Assembly (NCBI RefSeq): GCF_000153925.1
Contig: NZ_DS264382.1
Location: forward strand, 24,553 to 88,552
Direction of reading: 5' to 3'
DNA length: 64,000 nt
Source of the DNA: [Ruminococcus] torques ATCC 27756
Lineage (GTDB): Bacteria > Bacillota > Clostridia > Lachnospirales > Lachnospiraceae
How positions within the stretch are numbered: the first letter of the stretch is position 1; every line of letters starts with the position of its first letter. Made by a program: the position numbers and the translations under genes. Below the pieces are notes generated by a model. That model saw nothing but the letters and a program-made list of their open reading frames with translations, made no database searches and was not told the DNA's origin. This document shows positions 36,791 to 43,775 of this stretch, one piece after another.

Positions 36791-37156
36791 ATGATGGGAG
36801 AAAACGTAAAAAAAGAGACGGTAGATTATCTTCCGCTTGGAAGTGTTGTGATCTTAAAGGGAGGCGTGCAGAAAGTTGTTGTGATTGCCAGAGGGCTTTT
36901 GTCGGTTGCGACAGGGAAAGAAGGTTATTTTGATTACGGCGGATGTCTGTACCCGCAAGGACTGGTCGGAGATCAGATCTTATATTTTAATCACAGAGAT
37001 ATCGTAAAAGTTGTTTTCAGCGGATTTCACGATGACGATGATAAGATGATGGTAGACAATATCAATCAGTGGTATATGGAATCACCATATGAACGCACAG
37101 ACGTAGAAAAACTTGTAAGAGAGCGGGGCGCTCAAGATGGCGGAAAACTCGGCTGA
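36791..37156 (+). CDS. DUF4176-like T7SS-associated protein
   Basis: 121 residues behind AAAGGA. The N-terminal YLPLGSVVILKGGVQKVVVIARG, then GYFDYGGCLYPQGLVGDQILYFNHRDI, matches DUF4176 proteins, which recur next to LXG toxin genes in Firmicutes T7SS loci. Likely cytosolic accessory or chaperone. It overlaps the next gene by 20 bp. Confidence 0.8.
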   Translation: MMGENVKKETVDYLPLGSVVILKGGVQKVVVIARGLLSVATGKEGYFDYGGCLYPQGLVGDQILYFNHRDIVKVVFSGFHDDDDKMMVDNINQWYMESPYERTDVEKLVRERGAQDGGKLG

Positions 37157-37589
37157 GGAAAGAAGAAAAAGGGCAAGAGTGTGTGAGGCGCGCAGCGAAA
37201 AAAGCGCGCGTGAACGGGAGAAAGCAGAAAAAGAATCAAAGCGCGCCGCGAATGAAAAAAAGATCGAAAGATTAAAAACGGCGAGAGACAGTATCCAGTC
37301 GCAGAAAAATTCGGCAAAAGCAAAGCGGAAAAAACTGGAAAAATATGCAAACGGTGATGAAATCGGAGAATGGATCGGGAAGGAACAGACGGCGACAGTA
37401 TATAGTATAGAAGGAAACGTTGTCGGACAGTACAATACTTATATTGAGCGTATTGACGATGTTGTAGACGCGCTTTGCAATGAAATAACAAGGCTGGAAA
37501 ATGAAAACATGCAGTTGAGTTGGGATGTGCTTCATATAGGATCTTTGATCAATTCTCTTGTCAATGAGATCCGTACACTTTGCAATTAA
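37137..37589 (+). CDS. DUF5082-like coiled-coil T7SS accessory protein
   Basis: 150 residues, almost wholly helical. The first half is highly charged (ERRKRARVCEARSEKSAREREKAEKESKRAANEKKIERLK) and the second half contains NTYIERIDDVVDALCNEITRLE. Family resemblance is to DUF5082 (YwqH-type), which sits with a DUF5344 protein upstream of LXG toxins and is thought to help target the toxin to the machine. The start overlaps the DUF4176-like gene. Confidence 0.7.
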   Translation: MAENSAEERRKRARVCEARSEKSAREREKAEKESKRAANEKKIERLKTARDSIQSQKNSAKAKRKKLEKYANGDEIGEWIGKEQTATVYSIEGNVVGQYNTYIERIDDVVDALCNEITRLENENMQLSWDVLHIGSLINSLVNEIRTLCN

Positions 37590-37612
37590 GTATTATACGA
37601 GGAGGTATCACT

Positions 37613-37930
37613 ATGGCAACGTTGCAATCGTTGGGATCGGTAGCAGGTCTGATCAATCTCGACTATGGGAAATTTAAGTATGCTGTCGACCAGATGAGAA
37701 CAAGCGCCGACGGAATTAACGGGAATGTAGAAGAAAGAGCGCGGGGAGCTGAGCGATCAGAAGCTCTTGATGAGTTTGCAGAGCAGTTCGTTCAGCTGCA
37801 AAGAATCATAAGTCTTTATAAATCACTTATAAAAAAAGATATTGATGCGATTGAAACTACGGGAGAACAACTGAAAGAAATAGATTTAAAATTAGAGGGT
37901 GTATGGAAAGGTCTTCAAATGTTGAAATAA
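37613..37930 (+). CDS. DUF5344 / WXG-like small helical protein
   Basis: ATG 37613 follows ACGAGGAGG. 105 residues; long helices (YGKFKYAVDQMRTSADGINGNVEERARG, EFAEQFVQLQRIISLYKSLIKKDIDAIETTGEQLKEID). No central WXG turn. The length and gene order (after the DUF5082-like gene, before the LXG gene) match the second, WXG-like LXG-associated partner (YwqI/DUF5344 type). Likely binds the LXG domain. Confidence 0.65.
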   Translation: MATLQSLGSVAGLINLDYGKFKYAVDQMRTSADGINGNVEERARGAERSEALDEFAEQFVQLQRIISLYKSLIKKDIDAIETTGEQLKEIDLKLEGVWKGLQMLK

Positions 37931-37990
37931 AGTGATTGAGAACAGCAGAAATACATGAGAAAATAAAAATAAAAAAGGAAAGCAAAAAGA

Positions 37991-38515
37991 GTGAACGTGG
38001 AAAATAAACGAGATGATAGAAAAAAGAAAATTCGGGAAATTGCCGGAGGAATTTTGTGTATTGCAGTTTTGCTTTTTATTGTTATGCAAATTATGCTGCC
38101 GGAAACAGGCATAGGTGGGATGGTGAACGAAGGGTCAATGGCAGTTTTATTTTTCGGAGTAGGAGCAGTCTGTGCTTATGCAGCTATCAAGAAAAGAAAA
38201 GAAGATAAATCTGCGCTTGTTCTCGGTTTATGCTTAGCAGTTTTAGCATGTGTTCCCGGTGGCTGGATCTCTGGGAAGGTCGCAGCAGATCTTATAGAAG
38301 GACCAAAAACGATCCGTCTGACATCGGTTACAACAGAGGAACTCAACGGATTATCAGGGTTAATTTCTCATCACTATTATTTATGCGGCAGAGGGGAAGA
38401 CGGAAAGCAGTATCGGCTGGAAGTATCGGCAGATGAGTTTTATGAGTTGGAAAATATACATGAAATCATTGTACGATGTTATTCGAGAACAGAGCGGATT
38501 TTGGAATTTTTGTAA
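37991..38515 (+). CDS. Membrane protein upstream of LXG toxin, paralogue of 40635 gene
   Basis: GTG start behind AAAGGAAAG. 174 residues with helices at about 18-37 (GGILCIAVLLFIVMQIML), 50-68 (MAVLFFGVGAVCAYAAI) and 75-97, then an external or cytosolic domain with TIRLTSVT and HHYYLCGRGEDGKQYRLEVSADEFYELE. A paralogue (about half the residues shared, including ETG, GMVNEGS and GGWISGK) lies after the toxin gene. Candidate immunity or export partner of the toxin; no family recognised. Confidence 0.6.
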   Translation: MNVENKRDDRKKKIREIAGGILCIAVLLFIVMQIMLPETGIGGMVNEGSMAVLFFGVGAVCAYAAIKKRKEDKSALVLGLCLAVLACVPGGWISGKVAADLIEGPKTIRLTSVTTEELNGLSGLISHHYYLCGRGEDGKQYRLEVSADEFYELENIHEIIVRCYSRTERILEFL

Positions 38516-38608
38516 TAGTTAAAATGAACTGTTACGGAATTTTTCGGGATAGTTTTTCGATATGCAGACATTGTACAGAGATTTTGATGAAATATCAGAG
38601 GAAAAATT

Positions 38609-40558
38609 ATGAGTGGACAATATAAAATAATGTATAGTTCTATGGATCAATTTTATGATCAGACAAACGGGCGCATGGCAGAATGGGTCAGTCAGTTAGA
38701 ACCGTGGGTTAAGGCGTGTGAAAATCTTGGAAATATGGAATGTTATCAAGGAAAAAGCGCGGAGTCTGTTAAAACGTATCTGAAAGAAGTGCATATGACG
38801 CTGCTTACTTCTATACAGCAGGCAATACAGTTATATAGGACAAAATATCTTTTTTACCGTGAAGGATATTATGATATGGAAGGGGACTTATATGCAGTCA
38901 TTCCCCAGAAGACGTTACTTTCTGTAAAAGACCGGATGAAAACAGAGATCGAAGACGTATCTGATTCTTCTCTAATAGTACAAACAAGTTTGTTAAATGT
39001 ATCGGATCTTATTGCTTTGCAGGCGCCTAATTCGTATTATTTAAAAGATTCTATGGAAGAAGTAAAGCAGAATGTAACAGACTTCAATCAAAATATTATA
39101 GATTATGAAGCGCAGCATAAGTCAGAAGCAAACGGGGAATTGGCAGATCTGCTTCAGTCATTATTTGCAACGCTTACAGAATATTATACAAACGGAACGA
39201 ATGTGACATCGTATCAGTCGGGAGACTGTTTCGGAAATTCACATATGCCGGAGCTTTGTCAGCATGTACTGACAGCGAATGAGTATTTGAAAGAAAATGC
39301 GGAAGAGATCGAGCTTGCAGAAGTAAAGATGCAGGAAGTATTCGCACAGCAATATGAAGATGCGTGTAAGGCAAGAGAAGAGGAAGGCGCAATAAAATTG
39401 CTGACAGGAGGCGCTGCGGCAATTACCGGAATCTTGGCAATCGTCGGAACTGGAGGGATGGCAACTCCGGTTGTGATAGGCGTATGGGTTACAGGAGGAT
39501 CGACCGCTCTCTATGGGGCGAGTAAAGCGATAGAGGGCATTCAGGACGTTCATTATGGAAGAGCTAAAGATCTGACAAGTAAGTCTTTTAATTTTATCAG
39601 AGATACAGTATTTCAGGGGAATCAAGAGGCATATGACGCATGGGGAAATATAAATATGATGGTTGCGGGTCTTTTAGTTCCTATTGGTCAAGGAACTAAG
39701 GCGGGGGCCGGTCTTGGAGTAAAGGCAATCGCGCGCGAAAGCGCGAAACGAGTAGCAAAAGAGGCTGTAAAAGACATGGCGGTTGATTTTACTGCCGAAA
39801 CTATGACAAACTGGGCGCGTGAAGAGCTGGATTTGGGCGACTTTCAGACGGAACTTCTTAAAACAGGACTTGAGTTTGGATTGGATAAAGGACTTGATAA
39901 GGTGGGAAGTAAACATGTTCCGTTTACAGATGATATGACATTTTCAGAGGCGAAACGGTATAATCAATCGATGCAGAACATGGAAAGCGGAAAACATAAC
40001 CCTCCGGGACTATCTGATGCAGATATGGATGCGTGGGATTTTGCAAATCAGAAAGTGTCCGAGCATATAGCGGTGAAGAAAGTTGATCACAATGAAGTGA
40101 TAAAAATCCGTTCAGAGTATGCGAAAAAACAGGAAAGCTTTTTGCATCCAAAGACAGATGCAGACAGCGCAAAGACTGCGACATTTACAAATCAGGAAGC
40201 AGAAGATCTCGCATTTGGCGCAATAAAAGGAAAGGGTAAATCGGATGCCGTCGTGCTTGGTAAGTTTGAGGACGGAAAATCGACTTCATATGATAAAATA
40301 GCGCAAGAATATGACGCACAGTATTATAATTTGGATGAGTGGGATGAGCTGGCAAAAACGTATTCGAGAGATGAAATGTGGAAAGTAAATGAGAAATTTC
40401 TTGATATTGAAATCGCGTCGGGAAGAGATATATACTTATCTCATGATCCGGCGAAATTCAGCGGAGACGGAAGTTTTTTTGCGAAAGAGATCGAGTATTT
40501 GCGGCAACATGGATATAAATTTGTAAAAGAGGGTGATTTGTGGCATGCTGTACAGTAA
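38609..40558 (+). CDS. LXG-domain polymorphic toxin of T7SS
   Basis: 649 residues behind AGAGGA. The N-terminal ~200 residues are LXG-type: KIMYSSMDQFYDQTNGRMAEWVSQLEPW, YQGKSAESVKTYLKEVHMTLL and helices to about 230. A glycine-rich hydrophobic segment (GAAAITGILAIVGTGGMATPVVIG, about 270-300) and a pretoxin linker lead to a C-terminal domain from about 530, with SDAVVLGKF, AQYYNLDEWDELAKTYSRDEMW and FFAKEIEYLRQHGYKFV. I do not recognise the toxin activity. Direct neighbours supply candidate chaperones and immunity proteins. Confidence 0.8.
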   Translation: MSGQYKIMYSSMDQFYDQTNGRMAEWVSQLEPWVKACENLGNMECYQGKSAESVKTYLKEVHMTLLTSIQQAIQLYRTKYLFYREGYYDMEGDLYAVIPQKTLLSVKDRMKTEIEDVSDSSLIVQTSLLNVSDLIALQAPNSYYLKDSMEEVKQNVTDFNQNIIDYEAQHKSEANGELADLLQSLFATLTEYYTNGTNVTSYQSGDCFGNSHMPELCQHVLTANEYLKENAEEIELAEVKMQEVFAQQYEDACKAREEEGAIKLLTGGAAAITGILAIVGTGGMATPVVIGVWVTGGSTALYGASKAIEGIQDVHYGRAKDLTSKSFNFIRDTVFQGNQEAYDAWGNINMMVAGLLVPIGQGTKAGAGLGVKAIARESAKRVAKEAVKDMAVDFTAETMTNWAREELDLGDFQTELLKTGLEFGLDKGLDKVGSKHVPFTDDMTFSEAKRYNQSMQNMESGKHNPPGLSDADMDAWDFANQKVSEHIAVKKVDHNEVIKIRSEYAKKQESFLHPKTDADSAKTATFTNQEAEDLAFGAIKGKGKSDAVVLGKFEDGKSTSYDKIAQEYDAQYYNLDEWDELAKTYSRDEMWKVNEKFLDIEIASGRDIYLSHDPAKFSGDGSFFAKEIEYLRQHGYKFVKEGDLWHAVQ

Positions 40559-40634
40559 GGCTGAGCGCAATTTGACTTATCAAGACCAGAGTAAAGGCGG
40601 ATTGCAGCTTGAAAAATAAGGAGGCTGTAAAACG

Positions 40635-41153
40635 GTGAGTATGAAAACGAGAGATGAAAAAGAAAAGAAACGAGATTTATTTACAACAATTTTTTGGATT
40701 TTAGTGCTGGTTTTTTTGATTGTTAAAATTGTAATCCCGGAAACAGGTGTATTGGGAATGGTAAATGAAGGTTCAAATGCGGTTTTATTTTTCGGTATCG
40801 GAGGAAGCTGTGTGTGGACGATCATTCATAAAAGGAAGACAAATAAAACGGCGGTTGTTTTCGGAGTATTGCTGCTGGTATTGACATTAGGTATTGGCGG
40901 ATGGATATCAGGAAAGCTTGTATTGGATCTTATATCAGGACCGGAGGTTGTGCGTCTGACGTCAGTTACTATGCGTGAATCGTCGGGAATATATGGTCTT
41001 ATTTCACGGCATTACTATTTATGCGGAAGAGATGACGAGTGGACGGAATATCAGATGGAAATTTCTTCGGATGAGTATTATGAGTTAGAAGGAGAAGAGC
41101 AGGTGACTGTGTTGTGTTACCCAAGAACAGAGCGGATTTTAAAGTTTTTGTGA
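40635..41153 (+). CDS. Paralogous membrane protein downstream of LXG toxin
   Basis: GTG 40635 lies ten bases after AGGAGG; ATG 40641 is an alternative. 172 residues with the same helix pattern as the protein at 37991, and shared blocks PETG, GMVNEGSNAVLFFG, GGWISGK, VRLTSVT, HYYLCGR, SDEYYELE and RTERILKFL. Duplication is clear. Repeated copies around a toxin gene suit immunity or orphan-immunity roles, but a structural T7SS role is also possible. Confidence 0.6.
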   Translation: MSMKTRDEKEKKRDLFTTIFWILVLVFLIVKIVIPETGVLGMVNEGSNAVLFFGIGGSCVWTIIHKRKTNKTAVVFGVLLLVLTLGIGGWISGKLVLDLISGPEVVRLTSVTMRESSGIYGLISRHYYLCGRDDEWTEYQMEISSDEYYELEGEEQVTVLCYPRTERILKFL

Positions 41154-41210
41154 TTTTGCCGACAGACATCATGTATCGGATTGAAACAGGAAGCCCACAG
41201 GCTTCAGACA

Positions 41211-41666
41211 ATGGGTAGTTCACAATATGAATATATGGAGCGGAAACGTATGGAGACAGAGCAAAAGGAAATGATGTGTAAATATAAGAAGATTATTTGT
41301 AAAATATTCGGCGAACAGATACGGGTGATCGGTGAAAGCAGTGCGATCGGCCCTATGGGGCAGTTTCAGATCAGATTTTTCTATGAGCCGACAAAAATTT
41401 ATGTTACACTGGATGCAGACCGCGGGGCATTTACGTTTGATCTGAAAGATGAAGCGAAAGATTGGAATACGTTGTACAGAATAAAAAAGTTTGACAACTG
41501 TATGACAGAAAAGTGTCTTGAAAATGCGGCGGTTATTTTGAAGCAGGTTCTTGAGGAAAATAAGTTCCCTCTGTATAAATCGGAGAATGATAAGCTGTAC
41601 AAAAAGCAGGATGGAACGTACCGCAGGATAAAAGATATCTATGCAGAACTGGCAGGAGGAGAGTAA
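41211..41666 (+). CDS. Hypothetical cytosolic protein, candidate immunity
   Basis: Start uncertain: ATG 41211 has a poor ribosome site, ATG 41250 has GGAG nine bases before it, and a TTG exists at 41181. About 150 residues, soluble, with strands such as QFQIRFFYEPTKIYVTLDADRGAFTFDLKD and a helical C-terminus. It follows the toxin/paralogue block and has no recognisable domain. Position fits an immunity protein; unproven. Confidence 0.55.
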   Translation: MGSSQYEYMERKRMETEQKEMMCKYKKIICKIFGEQIRVIGESSAIGPMGQFQIRFFYEPTKIYVTLDADRGAFTFDLKDEAKDWNTLYRIKKFDNCMTEKCLENAAVILKQVLEENKFPLYKSENDKLYKKQDGTYRRIKDIYAELAGGE

Positions 41667-41670
41667 ATTT

Positions 41671-42138
41671 ATGGCTATAAAAGAAGTGTCAGAACGATAT
41701 TTGGAATTAAGGCAAAATGCTTTGGATTATACATTTGAACAGATGAATCTTCAGCTTGAAAATGATAAGCAGGTTTATCTAGCAGTATTTGATATACCGG
41801 TGGAGAGCGCGATCATCGGTAATAAAACGAAGACTCTTGTGCTCGTGTTTGGATTGAACATCCATATTTATTGTGCAAATGGTGATGCCGTGACCGGATT
41901 GGAGCAGAATGCGAAAGCGAAACAGGCGATGCAGTCTCTTTTCATCAGTTGTCCGCAAGCGCTTGATGAGATGACGCTGACTCACAAGACAGATTTTTAC
42001 GAAAGTAAAAATGTAAGAGCTTATTTAAAAACAAGAAAAGGCGTTTACTTCAAAGAGCTTACAGGAGAAACTAAGAAAGAACGCTTTTTGGAAATGCTTA
42101 TGCGGAACGTGACAGAGGAGGTAAATTTCCGTCATTGA
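41671..42138 (+). CDS. Hypothetical cytosolic protein, last gene of the T7SS-like locus
   Basis: ATG 41671 follows AGGAGGAG. 155 residues, soluble, with the helix ERYLELRQNALDYTFEQMNLQLEND and strands QVYLAVFDIPVESAIIGNKTKTLVLVFGLNIHIYC. It begins a few bases after the stop of the previous gene. No family recognised. Candidate immunity or chaperone gene. The stop codon overlaps the -35 box of the following transcription unit. Confidence 0.6.
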   Translation: MAIKEVSERYLELRQNALDYTFEQMNLQLENDKQVYLAVFDIPVESAIIGNKTKTLVLVFGLNIHIYCANGDAVTGLEQNAKAKQAMQSLFISCPQALDEMTLTHKTDFYESKNVRAYLKTRKGVYFKELTGETKKERFLEMLMRNVTEEVNFRH

Positions 42139-42167
42139 CAAAAAACGTAATCTGTGCCAAAATAATT
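42135..42167 (+). promoter_or_regulatory. Likely promoter of the pheST T-box unit
   Basis: TTGACA at 42135-42140 overlaps the last codons of the previous gene. Candidate -10 boxes are AATAAT near 42161 or CAAAAT at 42158. The exact box is uncertain. Confidence 0.45.
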
Positions 42168-42261
42168 TAGAATCAGCCGATTGGAACAATGTTTGTTGTT
42201 ACAAAGCGGGAGATTAAAAAATATAACAGAAACAAAATCATAATTTCAGAAATTAGACTAT

Positions 42262-42516
42262 GAACATATGTGAGTAGAGTAGGCAGAGCGACCCAGAGAC
42301 GGAGTGTCATCGGCTGAGAGCATTCCGCGCGACCCTTCTTGAAGTTTCAGTATGGGAGTCTTCCGGCGAAAAGCAGTTTGTGCGTTAAGTCGGATGTTCG
42401 TGTAGCAATATTTTACACAATGAGAGCGCAGAGCAGATAGGATGCTCTGAAATAGGGTGGTACCGCGATTAACATCGTCCCTTGTTGAACAGACAAGCGA
42501 CGGTGTTTTTTTGTAT
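42262..42516 (+). ncRNA. T-box riboswitch before pheST
   Basis: The T-box core AGGGTGGTACCGCG is at 42454-42467 and is followed by a terminator (ACATCGTC paired with GACGGTGT, then seven T) near 42473-42512. Upstream is a long Stem I region beginning near AGTAGAG. Candidate Phe specifier TTC triplets are at 42336-42338 or 42346-42348. Uncharged tRNA-Phe should stabilise the antiterminator and turn on pheS and pheT. Specifier placement is uncertain, but the following genes make Phe the expected amino acid. Confidence 0.92.
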
Positions 42517-42520
42517 AGGC

Positions 42521-42690
42521 GACGGGCCAAAGTCCGGGCTTGCCCGAGACCTTGGCGACCGCTTACAATCCCGGAATGTGCCGTTTGGCACTTCCGGTGA
42601 TTATGCTATAGAAAAATTCGATTTCCTATGGCATAGATCCCTTAGGGAGGATGCGCACGCCGCATCGAGGAAGTTCAAATGAAAAAACAA
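42521..42690. repeat. Structured intergenic repeat, copy B
   Basis: Between the T-box terminator and pheS. It contains GCGACGGGCCAAAGTCCGGG (like copy A at 2.83 kb) and an ATGCTATAG / CTATGGCAT hairpin like the one at 2.69 kb, in the opposite relative order. No gene is supported here; the open frame 42482-42682 looks fortuitous. Confidence 0.5.
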
Positions 42691-42709
42691 TTTGGGAAGG
42701 AGAAATAAA

Positions 42710-43747
42710 ATGAAAGATAAAATCAACAGTATTTTATCAGAAGCAAAAGGTAAGATTTCTGATGCAGTGAGCGAGGGTGAACTGCAAAATGTAAAAAGCG
42801 CGTATATCGGAAAGCAGGGTTCATTAAGTCTTTTGATGAAAGAGATCCCTACAGTGGATGTGGCGCTTCGTCCTGAGATGGGAAAACTTTTGAATCAGGC
42901 GAAAAATGAAGTGAAGGACCTGATCGATGAGAAGAGGATGGAGCTGAAGCTGAAAGCTTCGGAAGTGTCTCCTGATTTTGACTGTTCTGTTCCGGGTATC
43001 CTGCCGACAGGCGGCGGACTTCACCCGATCACGCAGATGTGTTATGACTTGAACGATACGTTCCGTTCGATGGGATTCGAGGTGTTCGAGGAAGACGAGA
43101 TCACAAGTGAAATGTATGCGTTTGATAAATTGAATTTTCCGCCGAATCATCCGGCGCGTGAGAGTATGGACACATACTGGCTGGAAGGACATGACAGCGG
43201 AAGCACGAATGAGAAGCTTTGCCTTCGTCCGCATCTGACAGGCGGAAGTGTTCGCTATATGCAGACACACAAACCGCCGTATCGTTTCGTATATCCGGGT
43301 CGCGTGTACAGAAATGAGACAACGGACGCGCATCATGAGAGAGCGTTTTTCCAGTATGAGGCGCTGATCGTGGACAAAGATATTACGTTTACATCAGGTA
43401 AAGTAATGATTAAGAGTATTTTGAGCAAAGTGTTTGGAACGGACGTTCCGGTCAGAATGCGTTCCGGTTTCTTCCCGTTTGTAGAGCCGGGATTTGAGAT
43501 CGACATGCAGTGTCAGGTTTGCGGCGGAAAAGGATGCAGCGTATGTAAACATGTCGGCTGGATCGAAGTTATGCCGGGCGGTTCTCCGCATCCGAACGTT
43601 CTTCGGGCAGCAGGGCTTGATCCGGATGAGTATACAGGATTTTATGTAAATATCGGTTTGGACAGACTTGTTATGATGCGCTACGGCGTGGATGACGTAA
43701 GATTGTTCCACAGCGCAGATTTAAGATTCCTGAAACAGTTTAGATAG
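42710..43747 (+). CDS. pheS: Phenylalanine--tRNA ligase alpha subunit
   Basis: ATG 42710 follows GGGAAGGAG. 345 residues. An N-terminal coiled coil (INSILSEAKGKISDAVSEGEL) is followed by the class II core: HPARESMDTYWL (motif 1 region), RNETTDAHHERAFFQYEALIVDKD (motif 2), PFVEPGFEID and GLDRLVMMRYGVDDVRLF (motif 3). It charges tRNA-Phe as an alpha2-beta2 complex with PheT. A CxxC-x2-GC-xxC cluster (CQVCGGKGCSVCKHVGWIEV) sits near 265-280, as in many clostridial PheS. Controlled by the T-box. Confidence 0.96.
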   Translation: MKDKINSILSEAKGKISDAVSEGELQNVKSAYIGKQGSLSLLMKEIPTVDVALRPEMGKLLNQAKNEVKDLIDEKRMELKLKASEVSPDFDCSVPGILPTGGGLHPITQMCYDLNDTFRSMGFEVFEEDEITSEMYAFDKLNFPPNHPARESMDTYWLEGHDSGSTNEKLCLRPHLTGGSVRYMQTHKPPYRFVYPGRVYRNETTDAHHERAFFQYEALIVDKDITFTSGKVMIKSILSKVFGTDVPVRMRSGFFPFVEPGFEIDMQCQVCGGKGCSVCKHVGWIEVMPGGSPHPNVLRAAGLDPDEYTGFYVNIGLDRLVMMRYGVDDVRLFHSADLRFLKQFR

Positions 43748-43775
43748 AGGCAATTTAGATACGAGGAGAGAGACT

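Larger units (their letters stand above)
13282..42138 (+). other. Type VII secretion-like locus with kinase/phosphatase/FHA module
   Basis: All genes from 13282 to 42138 read in one direction with short gaps or overlaps. Secretion parts are YukD/EsaB-like (31376), EssC-type motor (31712), WXG100 (36294), DUF4176/5082/5344-like factors (36791-37930) and an LXG toxin (38609). The 5' half carries protease-FHA, PP2C phosphatase, two Ser/Thr kinases, TT-repeat protein, Ig-like surface protein, FHA protein and MinD/CpaE-like ATPase. EssA, EssB/YukC and EsaA/YueB orthologues are not recognised. The module layout is seen directly; joint function is inferred. Confidence 0.8.

Noticed and set aside
42482..42682. 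66-codon open frame between the T-box terminator and pheS
   Set aside because: It lies in the dispersed repeat and begins inside the terminator; composition is not protein-like.
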